In this document: positions 31,617 to 41,874 of the stretch, piece after piece
Layout of the letters: every line of letters starts with the position of its first letter
Numbering within the stretch: the first letter of the stretch is position 1
DNA from: Lineus longissimus
Lineage: Eukaryota > Nemertea > Pilidiophora > Heteronemertea > Lineidae
Reading direction: 5' to 3'
NCBI RefSeq assembly: GCF_910592395.1
Contig: NC_088316.1
Location: 10,666,001-10,730,000 of the forward strand
Length of the DNA: 64,000 nt
Translations under genes and position numbers: made by a program
The notes under the pieces: generated by a model
Told to the model about the DNA's origin: nothing
What the model saw: only the letters and a program-made list of their open reading frames with translations
The model's database searches: none

Positions 31617-33607
31617 TCAACTGTTTCCACCCTTTTTCTAACAACAGACAGTGGCACTGGCAGACACATGTGTCCATAGACATGTTGGGAAGGTAAACGT
31701 GGTCTCCTGGAGAATCTTCCATTGAAGGCAAAGGTTTGTTTACAAACAGAGGTATACAATGCTAGCGCTGTACAAAAAGGTCAATGATGTACACAAAACT
31801 CACTTATTTGGAGGAAATAAATAACCTTAAACTTAGTTTGAGCAGAGTCTTTCAAATAAATTTAAAGATCTCTATTGTAGCTCCAGCGCGGATACAATAT
31901 CCGCGCAGCGCGCTCGGCATCCCACGTCGCCTTCTGTTTTGACCATTGCGGACTGTATGTATCTATATCTACTCTAAATAGGTTTATCTTACCAGCAGGC
32001 TAACGTATTCTTGAAAACTGGAATCTGGATCCCTGGCATGAAGATTCAGCAGGCGGTCCTCGAAGATCCTATTGTCGACATCGGTTCTCCTCGAAAGGGG
32101 CAGTTCAATGTTATAAAGTCTTCGTTTGGTATGACCTTATAGGTCGTTTAAATATAATGACTTAAGAGTGCTTTCAACTATTTAGCACTACATTGATATT
32201 TACTATTGACTAACAAGCGTTCACAGCAGTAAATGCTTAAAATATATATGCCAGTATGACCAACTAACTAAAGGTTCAAACTGGAATGATAGTGAACTCA
32301 CAACGTTTACTCGGCTGACCACGTCTGGCTTCTCACCCGTCACATCAGATCAGCAACATATATGGCAGCGACCTCCAACAGCAGGCGACATCTACCGCGG
32401 CAACTTCCACAGCAGGCGACATCTACGTTAGTTTGACGGTAATAACGGGGATTTACAAGTGACATCTGGCTCAACGACTTGACATCACTATGGCAACAAC
32501 GGGGTACGAACGGCGTCCGGCTAAACGACTAGACTGCAACAGGTATCATCTATAATGGCGACATCTATCTAAACATCTGTAAATGCATGGCAATTCTAGA
32601 TGAAACGCAATCCCCATACAGCTGGGCAGCTCGACGATCGGTGAGACTGGTCAACCAGCTGTGAGACACAGGTGCAGCAAATGCACAGAGTGAAATGCAC
32701 TAAATACTGTGCTGCCGGCTAATTCCGAAACAAACAGTATGTAACTGAAGACGGTGTACTATACAGTGTACATCCGCCATGTAATAATATGTTAAAAGAC
32801 TAAACAAGTCAACATGATTGTCTAACTAAAGTCCTAAAAACATGGACGTCAACACATAAATTCAGTTAAAATTGGCCAAAGTTCGGAAGAGAGGTTTTTA
32901 AGGTTTTAAGGGGATCCCCTGCCAAGTAATTATGATCTTATTTAGCTATTTTCAAAAGTTTACGATAAGACGGAGTTTTCAAAAATGGCGGCCACGCCTT
33001 TAAACTTTGAATGTTTTGACTGGATTCAAAAGTTCAATTTTTACGATGGATACAAGCTGCTCACTCCTTTCTTCTCTAGGTCGTCCGTCTGTGGAAACAG
33101 CAGGCTTCGTTCTTCTATTTTCCTGGCATGACGTTCTCGAATTAGGGCGTTTTTTTATCCCGAAAAAAAGGCGATCCTCTCTCCTCCAAGACTTCTCTGT
33201 GTGTAGCAATGATCCAACTCCGAGCGTCTCGAAGTCAGAAAACCAACCAATCAGGGCGCTCGATTATAATATGACCTTGACCCTCATAATAATACTAATA
33301 GCAGACGCTTGAAAACTACATCGTCAGCACACCTTCTGTCACTCCATCAGTATCTTGGGGAGACTTCTGGTTCCAATCAAGACACGTGTCCATACACCAA
33401 TTACGCTGCTGATCTTATAAGGGGGAATATGGGAATGAAAGATCAACAGGTTAAAGGAGAGTTGGAGAAATTGGGTTATTATTCCGCATATTTTTGGCTA
33501 TACAGTATCACAGTGTCCGTCGTCCTTCGTCGTCGTCGTCGACTATCTGTGCCATTGTGTCAGACGCCAAGGGCTTTCTCGTCCACAATAAACACATACA
33601 ATATATA

Positions 33608-33693
33608 TACAGTATAACCTCTATAAATGACACCCTTGGAACTGACCGGTGCTGTTCTTCATAGAGAGGTGGCCTGATTAGAGAGGTACTGTA
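33608..33693. mobile_element. 86 bp TACAGT...ACTGTA miniature element, copy 3
   Basis: Same family as 17912-17998 and 18374-18459, at the homologous place in duplication copy B. Confidence 0.6.
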
Positions 33694-33858
33694 CTTGCTC
33701 CTGAAAAGATTAAGACCCGTATCTTTGACCAGCCCTACCAAGATATTTCCAAATGACCAAAGATCCAAAAATGTTTGAAACTGTCGTGTTCTACTAGAAT
33801 AACCGACTAATATCGTGTTTCAAGCCATTTGGAGCTATTGTTGTTTCTTGACATTCAG

Positions 33859-34187
33859 TTGACAAAGATGATGAGAACGGTGCCCTTAAGATAGTCAACT
33901 GTTACCAAGAGGGCAATCATCTTCTGCCTTGCGTGGTAGAGGAGTCCAACATGCTGAACCTCGCCCACGCCATGAAGACCGAAACGGCCTCACTGCCGCT
34001 GCGGGACATCCTCAGCGTGCTAAAGGATGTGGCAAAAGTCATAGCATCGTTGCATGAAAGAGGCCTGATTGCGGGCAGTGTGACTGTAAATGAAGTTGGG
34101 ATAATTGTCAGCACCGGAAATGAGGTAAGGCAGGTTGATTTCAGCTACTCTATGAGGATTCATTGGACGACAGAGATTGTCTTGTGA
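33859..34187 (+). CDS. Protein-kinase-like exon (copy B, open)
   Basis: After an acceptor (TTGACATTCAG) the frame is open and reads DKDDENGALKIVNCYQEG, then LPLRDILSVLKDVAKVIASL, HERGLIAGSVTVNEVGI and VDFSYS before a stop at 34187. The order matches helix E (the ASLHERGLI segment), the catalytic-loop region and a DFG-like motif of a protein-kinase C-lobe. The HRD aspartate is not seen and DFG is DFS, so it would be an inactive or highly divergent kinase. A good donor (GAG|GTAAGG at 34125) would end the exon before VDFSYS. Upstream exons were not recognised. Probably a fragment of a duplicated multi-exon gene. Confidence 0.5.
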
Positions 34188-34232
34188 GCAACAGTTTCTG
34201 ACACAATGTGCACCTTGGATAGCCGTGCCGGG

Positions 34233-35110
34233 GCATTATATTGTCTATCATACCATCCACTATAAGTCTCCAGTCACTTGCCCACCTAGTGAGATTATAG
34301 GCTCAATAAGATTGGTCGATTGCTGCACCTCCACCATTGCCTCCAGTCACATGTTTCCCTGACGACTGATCGAGCTATATATAACTTATGATATGGTTCT
34401 TAATTTACGGGGGGTCGGAGTGAGACTCATTAAGCCTTGGAATTTAAGTGAAGAAACCCCAAAGTGCAACACAGTAGTGAACAGTCTATCACTAGAGAGT
34501 GTCGCAGAAAGGCCAATTGGGCTGCATACCCAAGTCTCTTGTCTCCCAAGATGGCAGTCATGGTGAGAGTGAAGTTTTGAATGGATCAAGTAAGTAACAC
34601 GTAAACAAGAATATTATTTAATGACACAATTTTAATCACCAATTCATATAAAAGATACAGGAACTTTTATCAAATGCCCTGAAAAGAACCATTACCTTCT
34701 TATTAAAAGCTGGGTTTACATTTTCACCCTCATTTCATTTCACATCATGCTATCATGAAAGCCAAAGATGCTATGAGAGATGAAAAGTGACAACGTGCAT
34801 CGTACATGTATGAATTACCAAGAATTACCAGGAATTACCAGAGCCTTTATTAAACCAATTGACACAAGTCACATATGCTGTCTATAACAGAGCCGTAACA
34901 TACATCGAAATATATAGACAGGACATAGATATATACATGACGAATACAAAAGGCCAAACAGTAAGTAAATGACTAGAATTAGTAATTGAATCTTCTATCG
35001 AATGCCTTATTGACAGAGTCAAGAATGACACCAATTACCTCAGTATCACCTTGGTTATAGGACATAATAAAGATGAAAAGTTCAATGGCGGTCAAATATT
35101 AATTAATGTA
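34233..35110. other. Non-coding sequence
   Basis: AT-rich, with a repeated GAATTACCA word at about 34812-34840. Possibly LINE 3' sequence belonging to the fragment at 35110-35320, but this is not shown. Confidence 0.4.
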
Positions 35111-35320
35111 TAATCAAGTTTGCTGAAAAGAGAAGACCTCAGTTCAGAGGTAAGTTTACAGTCAAGTAGAAAATGGCATTCATCCTCAACAGAACCATCA
35201 TTACAAATACTGCAAGTTCTGGATTCCCCCGGTATGGGGGTCTTTTGTCCCTACCGGCTTCAATGTTTAATCTATGAGCCCAATTTCGAAGCCGGGAAAA
35301 ATACTTTGCATGTAAACCCA
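35110..35320 (-). pseudogene. LINE ORF2 C-terminal fragment
   Basis: Two minus-strand frames joined across a run of five C at about 35226-35230 read HRLNIEAGRDKRPP and then CSICNDGSVEDECHFLLDC. This is the Cys/His cluster at the C-terminus of many non-LTR retrotransposon ORF2 proteins (GR......R.C..C....EDE.HFL..C). One frameshift and no upstream reverse transcriptase. It resembles the C-terminus of the LINE at 53142. Confidence 0.7.
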
Positions 35321-37343
35321 GCACTACATGCAGCCTTCACAGCTCCTATATACTGAGTTTACATAGAGGTCACATATTCACTAGTTTTCAAAGAGCTGGC
35401 CACATGGGATACACAATGGAGAGGTTAAGATTTTGATCTGAGAACGAGGACAAGATGGGTTTTTTCTCTGGTTGACGGCATCAAGTCAAACTGATTGTTT
35501 TTTGTTTTATTATTTTAAGGCATACCAGGCTTTATAAACACACTGCCTCATTTCATTTTTTGACAACAGGCAATATGGTACATATCGTCAAAATACCACC
35601 TTGTTTTCGTTCTCGGATCGAAAATCGTATCCTCTCTTGTCTCTTTTCATCTTTATTTCATGTCGTGACATATTTTCAAGCACCAGTCTAGGAACGCATG
35701 CTTCTGACAAGTGACATGTGCCATGTGACAAGTGACATAGGTGAATCCAATGTAAAACTAGTAAGTCTATATGAGAAACAATTGTGCAGAATTTAGTATA
35801 CCAGGTGATCTGTTCTGGTGCCGACATGGCATTATCTTGAGACATGTCTCCTTTGACAGATTTATATAGTTTTTGTAGACATTTCCTGCATGGATAGCAG
35901 TTGACATAATAGGAAGGTAACGATAAACGACAACAGTAGCGACAATGACGTCATCCTCCAAATCGTCTACCGTTTCAATGATGAATAAATGTCGTTTGGT
36001 TCAGAAGGTCATTACAGGCCTATAATGCACCTCTTGTGAGCGCAGTGCAGACCTTTATGAAGGTTATGAATAGTGCTTTCACACACATAGATGCTGCAAT
36101 CCTTATAACTCCATGTAAGACAATCGTAGCCCAGGTGAAACCCTGTCGACCCGGGCCGATTGATCATTCACTTCTGTTAAGTTTATTTTAAACATATTTC
36201 TATTCAAAACAATAAGGATTAGACATAAGTTTCAAAGAAACTTATAAATGTCCTTTCCTTGATACAATACAAAGTGTTTTACTAATGGTGAATAAACAAA
36301 TATAGATTTACATACAGGTGATTTTAGGGAAATATATATGGTGGTGTTTTGTCAACAGAGTTCTGAAAAACTGTTATTACATGTGATTGGGTGGTAGCGG
36401 CCTTTGAAGGGTAAATCTATTTGTATGGATAATAAAACTTCTGTTCAGTCACTCAAGTGGAACATGCCGCCGAAGTTTTGTGTCTCTCCAGAGCAGGATT
36501 TGCTGCTGCTCGAAAAGTGTCACGCACATCTACACGTCTAAATTTGATGAGGTAATTCATTGAATAGCCGTGAACAACAGGCCTTGGAAGGCCAAGAAAT
36601 GTTCATGCAGGATTCTATTGGCATTACAAGTCACATTACATAACAAATTACATAAGTCAGTTAAAAGGCCTAGTCCTGGCCTTTCCTGACTCGGATCAGT
36701 GTCAGCCAAATGAACATTTTACATTTACCGGAAATTCAATGTATGCTTCTTAACCCAACCAACGATATTTCTTCATGATAAATGTAATGACATCATTGTT
36801 GTTACCTTTGTCGTTTATCGTTCGAGTTCTTTACCTCCCTAGCATCAGGTTTAAAACTTCAGTACCAACATTGTTCATGACCTAATATTATTGCTGGCAT
36901 GCATTTGTGTGTTGTCCAAAATTCTATGCGTAAACTCCTCCTTTGAACGTAGCATTCTTGTACCACATATACTTTGTACAGAAATATAAAATAAAATAAA
37001 TGGCATTGTTGAACATAATACATTGCACAGACAACATAAGTGTGATAAATGGCATTGTTAAAGTTTAACGCAACTCATACTTCTTGACCCACCAAGTCTT
37101 TGACATCACAAGACTGCTCTGCTTGTATAACTGCTGAATCATGTACAACAAAAACATTAACAAATAATTGAATACCAGAAGTATACTGAAGTGGCAACTG
37201 GAAACTTCAAATCACAAATAACAAGGGAATAAGGGCTAATTCAGGAGCCTACCAACTATGATATCAATACCGAATTTGATAACTTTCACAACTTACTCTG
37301 TAAGGCAAAGGATGACAATCTTCCCTTGATCAGAGCTATAACT
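35321..37343. other. Non-coding sequence
   Basis: No gene or clear element boundary recognised over about 2 kb. Confidence 0.45.
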
Positions 37344-37880
37344 CAATGAAATGGACAGGGGCCATTGTGCTCACCGTATAGATATTTGGTGGTAAGGAAT
37401 TCAGTGTCAGAGGTTACATGAAGTAGGGAGTCATTCGTACTAAACTGGGAGCCCATAGCGATTTGTTTAGCATTGCGAGTACAAAAGGTTTGAGGCTGGA
37501 GATATGAAGGGGGAGGTTGTGGGACCCTCAAACAGTCATTCTTAAGTTCCATCTCCTGTACCAATCCTGGGGGGGGGGGGACCACTCAAAGTATCCCCAA
37601 TCTCATGTTTAATTAGCATAGTCGAGTACAAGAATGAAACCAATGCTAAAATGTTCATATTGTTGGTAGGAATCAATATCCAACATTCTTAAGTTCCAAC
37701 TCCTGTACTTAATCAACTTAAGAACGCCCTTAGTTAGTGCTAATGAGCAATTTAATTAGCATAATTGAGTACATCAATAAAACCTCTACCAATATATCTA
37801 TTAGGGTACCCTAAATAAAGATCAGTCATTCTTAAGTATCAAATTATGTATCAAATCTACTTAAGAATGGGTTGAAAGTT
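37344..37880. repeat. Start of a (GAC)n-family element, then three diverged ~145 bp repeats
   Basis: CAATGAAATGGACAGGGGCC at 37346 and ATTGTGCTCACC match the first 30 bp of the elements at 49767 and 54370, then diverge. Three direct copies built on CATTCTTAAGT...CTCCTGTA...TTAATTAGCATA...GAGTAC start near 37538, 37683 and 37828. A G run lies at about 37569-37580. Confidence 0.5.
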
Positions 37881-37971
37881 ACCATCTTACACAGTTTTTT
37901 AAATGTTTTTCACTGTTCCAAGCCATTTTACTAGTTCAAATCTTTATCACTAGGCCTGTTATTGTTCTACC

Positions 37972-38037
37972 ATGATTGACGGGCTCGAAGGTGTCGCCTC
38001 CATCCATGATGACATTACCGTGTACGGTGATGGAGAC
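37972..38037 (+). pseudogene. Gypsy/Ty3 reverse transcriptase fragment
   Basis: The frame reads MIDGLEGVASIHDDITVYG, the catalytic DD box of a Gypsy reverse transcriptase and the residues around it (…GL.GV....DDI.VYG). It stops at the border of the 1.1 kb inverted-repeat element. The RNase H part resumes at 39150, but roughly 100-130 residues expected between are missing. Confidence 0.75.
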
Positions 38038-39149
38038 GGTAGTTGATAAAGCTTGGAATCAGTGAAACCTTGGAACCAGTGATAAACCTTGGAATCAGTC
38101 CTAAAAATGCATAAAAACATGAAATAATGCCATTGGAACCTAAAAATGCATAAAAACATGAAATAATGCCATTGGAACCTAAGGTGGTTACGAATCAATA
38201 TTTGGAGATTATTTTTACATGATCAGATCGGAATTTGACGGTAGTTTAGAAATCAGTCGCATATCCGATTCAACAATCTATATTTTAGAACAACCCAGTC
38301 ATACCTCGCCTCCAGTGTACATTACTGATCTCCCAAATATGGGCATGCACGTCACGACACGCCCACCACACACCCATAATATGGACCAATCAGCGCTCCG
38401 CTTACTACGCCACCACACGAGGCCTATTTGAGATACGGAGCGGTGTGATCATACAGGGTGATACAGAGAAGATTGACTACATCATGCAGTACCGGCTGGC
38501 ACTTATCCGTACATCATCTTAAACATGACAAGAACCGTAGATGATGGTTTATTACCGAAGGTTTTAGCCGGGTTTGGAGATGAAAAATGTGAACAAATTC
38601 CTTCGCTGTGAGCGATTTCGTACATCTTCATGTACACATCGAGGGATGAAGATATCTTTTCGTGATGTCACCAGTTCTAAGTGGACACATTTTTTAGTGA
38701 TTCCCGTGTGCATGTTTGTCCTATCTACCAAGCTTAATCAGAGCATTATATATACAAAATGATTCTTCTAATAAAAACGTTTTATTTTAGTATATGGAAT
38801 ACAAAACAATCACAAAACCTTTCTTTTGCTTTCATTGAAAAGAAATCATTAGATATTTGCAATTGCAGCCCGTCATGAATATAAGTTTATTTTTTAACGA
38901 CAACGCATTTCAAATGCATTCCATGATGACGTCATCCTCCACAAAAAGGTGGTTGCTGGAACTACTGGCAAATTGCTATCAATAAAGTCAGCTGGGACGA
39001 GATTGGCAGTTGGAAGGGTATAAATCGTGGAAGGAACGCAACCGATTTCACGCGGTACTTGCACAGTGATTCCACGGTTTAGTTCTGACTATTCAAAGGT
39101 TTATCACTGGTTCCAAGGTTTCACTGATTTTTAAGCTTTATCAACTTCC
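38038..39149 (-). mobile_element. 1.1 kb non-autonomous inverted-repeat element, copy 2
   Basis: Same family as 10371-11375 in inverse orientation, with ends GGTAGTTGATAAAGCTTGGA and ...AAGCTTTATCAACTTCC. It lies inside a Gypsy pol relic. A 39 bp subterminal unit (ATGCATAAAAACATGAAATA and following) is tandemly doubled at about 38099-38178, but single in copy 1. Confidence 0.85.
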
Positions 39150-39300
39150 ACTGCGTACGCATCGAAAAGCCTCTCTCCCGCCGAGAGCAGGTATGCGAAT
39201 ATTGAACGTGAACTTTTAGCGTGCATTTTTGGGGCTGAACGCTTTCATACATACGTGTATGGAAAATCATTTCTAATCGAATCCGATCACCGACCTTTAG
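39150..39300 (+). pseudogene. Gypsy/Ty3 RNase H fragment, part 1
   Basis: Open frame with TAYASKSLSPAESRYANIER, then ELLACIFGAERFHTYVYG and ESDHRPL. These are diagnostic Gypsy RNase H motifs (AYASK.L...E..Y..IE.ELLA..F...RFH.Y..G and .DH.PL). The frame is cut at TTAG (39297-39300) by an inserted 434 bp element and resumes at 39739. Confidence 0.85.
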
Positions 39301-39734
39301 GAGACAAGACCACAATTGATTTTTTAAGCCTTTTAGCAGTTAAATTGTCAATGTTTGACCGCGACGCATCAAAGAATGCGTCAACTAGTGAAACTGAAAT
39401 TCGGATGATATACGGGTTGCGATTAAACTGGTGCGATTTAAATTGGTGATTGACCACGGAAATTTTTTTATAATCGACAAATTAGACAGACTTTGATATT
39501 TCCACTCTTTTCAGCCAACTGGCAGGAAAAACTCAAAACACGCCCCCTATTACCCAATTAGCATTAGCAAATTAATTTTTTCATCAAATAATTTCTTTAT
39601 ATCTGTAGACTCGCCACAACAAATATTTTTCCAATACCTCTCCAAATATGTACTTGAGAGTAAAAAACATGCACTCGTCTAATAGATAGGCCTCGACCCT
39701 CCAACCTATGAATATTCATTAGTGGTCTTGTCTC
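39301..39734. mobile_element. 434 bp MITE with 13 bp terminal repeats and TTAG/TTA duplication
   Basis: Begins GAGACAAGACCAC and ends with the exact inverse GTGGTCTTGTCTC. TTAG flanks it at 39297-39300 and 39735-39738. Without the insert and one TTAG, the Gypsy RNase H frame runs on. A 3-4 bp TTA(G) duplication is compatible with the Harbinger group. Non-coding interior. Confidence 0.85.
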
Positions 39735-39800
39735 TTAGAGATGATATCAAAGAAAGATCTAATGGCCGCACCGGCACGTCTTCAGCGAATGCTAATATGT
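39735..39800 (+). pseudogene. Gypsy/Ty3 RNase H fragment, part 2
   Basis: The frame MISKKDLMAAPARLQRML is the continuation expected after the DH.PL motif in Gypsy RNase H. It degenerates after about 39800 into C-rich sequence with no integrase. Confidence 0.8.
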
Positions 39801-40439
39801 AAAGTCAAGGACTTGGTGAGCCCCCCTTTAGGTCGGGGGAGCACCCCCGAACCCCCCTACGATAGCGTAACGTTTTTACCCAGTACAATGGAGGGGAAAT
39901 CCCCCAAATCCCCCCCCCCCCCCAACCCCCCATGTTGGGACAATCCATAGTTCCTTCCGACACATTTTTGTTTTGTAATGTAATACATTGTGATTGTCCT
40001 TATTCACGGGAATCGGGCGTTTCCAGTGTTATACGACACAAATGGGTTGTCCTCATGCATTCACTTTGGAAACGCATTTTAAAATAGATGTTACGTCCTG
40101 TTAATGGGGCACGTCATCATCGCGTACATTTGGGAAAAACTCCTTAACGAGACCGGAGCAGACGGCTGGGAGTAGTTTAATTATTGGCCGCTAGGGTGCA
40201 GTGTGTCGCTCACCCGAATTTTTCACGCAGCTTTTGCTAAATAGAGCTAGTTCTAGTTTGTGATTCATTTTGATACTTCAGATTTGGGCAGTAGACCAAT
40301 ATAACTTAGTCGGGAACGACTTTGGAATCCCCGACCGGAAGTAAGGTGCGCGAAGGAGTATGATAAAGTAGTCCCGGAGATCAGTACGAGCCACTGCAAG
40401 ACATGGCAAGAGAGTGGTTGACTAAGCGACTCTAAGCAA
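39801..40439. other. C-rich and other non-coding sequence
   Basis: Poly-C/G-rich words between 39815 and 39930. Nothing coding. Confidence 0.5.
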
Positions 40440-40620
40440 AAGGCAACAGTTGGTAGTAGGTCTCAAGTTGCATGTGGAGAGTTTGGGGAAAAGGTTTAAC
40501 AATGGTGGTCGTAGGTCGCAAGTTGCAGGTTGTGTTTGTAGAAAAAAAAAAACAGTTGGTAGAAAGTCGCAAGTTGCAGGTTGAGAGTTTGGTGGTCGTA
40601 GGTCGCAAGTTACAGCACTC
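40440..40620. repeat. Imperfect tandem repeat (GTCGCAAGTTGCAGGTT)
   Basis: Four diverged copies of GTAGGTCGCAAGTTGCAGGT with variable spacers. The ORF across it is the repeat. Confidence 0.7.
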
Positions 40621-40834
40621 TAAGAACTATAGTTTTGTCCAAGTTGTTAAGAAATCTTGAAATTCGCTCTGATTTCCAAGATATCTCAACAATTTGGACA
40701 AAACTCCCCCAGAAATATTTTAAAAATTAGAACACTAGAGACAATTTTTCCCGGCATTTCAGCACCAAAGTGCAATAGAGATTGGAGTCCTTTTGGAAAT
40801 GTTAGATGCGACGTCTCGCAATGCTTTCTGGCAA

Positions 40835-40870
40835 CAAGAGGCCCAAGGGCCTGGCGCTCAGCTGAAATGG
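40835..40870 (+). repeat. Palindromic SINE-like head, copy 1
   Basis: CAAGAGGCCCAAGGGCCTGG followed by CGCTCAGCTGA. Repeated at about 46791-46822. The GGCCC..GGGCC core is self-complementary. It may be the start of a dispersed repeat family. Confidence 0.5.
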
Positions 40871-41048
40871 ATAGGTGAAGGCAAGGGCCAAGTGTGTGTC
40901 GGTACCGTTATTATGAGGCAACGTGAAGCTATAACGTCTAGCAGGCAGAAGTGCTGGTGCGAAGACCTTCTTGCTATATCAGTGCATGCTGAAGTACTGA
41001 GTTGACGTCACCCTGCTATATGACGTAAAGTCATTTCTATTGCCGTTG

Positions 41049-41525
41049 CAAAATGCTCTGGCGCTTTTCAAGAGAGATGTCTTGTTTAGCTACAGAGCGT
41101 GAAGGCTGGCTTTCTGGATCTGCCAGGACTTACTAAAAACATCTGAACATCATTATTTATACCTAATTTTACACACCCCTCATGGGTAAATAGCCTAGCC
41201 CAAATATCAGGCTCTGAGCCAACTAGCACTCAGTAATTAAGAAAACAACCAATCAGTACACAGCAGCATCAATACAAGATTATCAGACAGGGCCAAGGGC
41301 AGGAGCCTAGTAACCAGCTGCTAATCAGGAAGATCATAAAAGGGGTCAAACAGCTTAAAAGATAAAGATTATAAAACAATGAAAAGGGGCAATTAAGAAA
41401 GCAGGTGTTGAAACTCATAACGGTTTAACGATCCTGGGTGTCTGGGTTCACCAGGGCTAGAGAGAAACACAGAAATAATAATTACAGATATACAAATGTA
41501 GTAAGCAATTCCTAATATTGTCACA
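41049..41525 (-). mobile_element. 3' LTR segment of the Gypsy element
   Basis: About 477 bp is nearly identical to 45928-46404; I noticed one difference, AAAGATAAAG against AAAGATAGAG. On the minus strand it starts TGTGACAATATTAGG, directly preceded by GTGGGGGCAA, a polypurine tract. It stops matching beyond CAAAATGCTCTGG. The 5' copy appears to continue about 300 bp further, so this copy seems truncated at its U5 end. Confidence 0.9.
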
Positions 41526-41712
41526 TTGCCCCCACAAACGAAAAATTGATGTCCCCATCAACATATAAAATCCAAGTGAAATATAGGAATTGTAAAATTT
41601 ACAAATACTGTACAAATATAGATATATGCAAAACTTTGACGACGAAAAATATTCAGTTAATACAAGTAAATGCAAGAACTCTAAATATCGTCACATTGCC
41701 CCCACAAACGAA
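41526..41712 (-). other. Polypurine tract, duplicated
   Basis: CACATTGCCCCCACAAACGA occurs beside the 3' LTR (41522) and again at 41692. Both copies are followed by AATTGATGTCC. On the minus strand each reads as a G-rich polypurine tract. Only the first abuts the LTR. Confidence 0.65.
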
Positions 41713-41874
41713 AATTGATGTCCTCATCAATAATGGAACTTAAGGAAACAGATACATAATAAATGAGTGACAAGAATGAAATAAGTATACATCAAATTAA
41801 ATCGAATTAAATGAAATGAAAATGAATTAAGAAAGATAACGAGGTATCCGGTTAATCACATGAGATGAACTGCT

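Larger units (their letters stand above)
31617..34232 (+). repeat. Segmental duplication, copy B
   Basis: Diverged direct copy of 17242-19595. About 1.39 kb (31938-33325) is present here but absent from copy A. The words CCTTCTGT at its left edge and ACCTTCTGT at its right edge could be a target duplication, so it may be an insertion; no transposon ends are clear. Inside this extra block GCAGGCGACATCTAC is repeated near 32382 and 32412. Confidence 0.7.
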
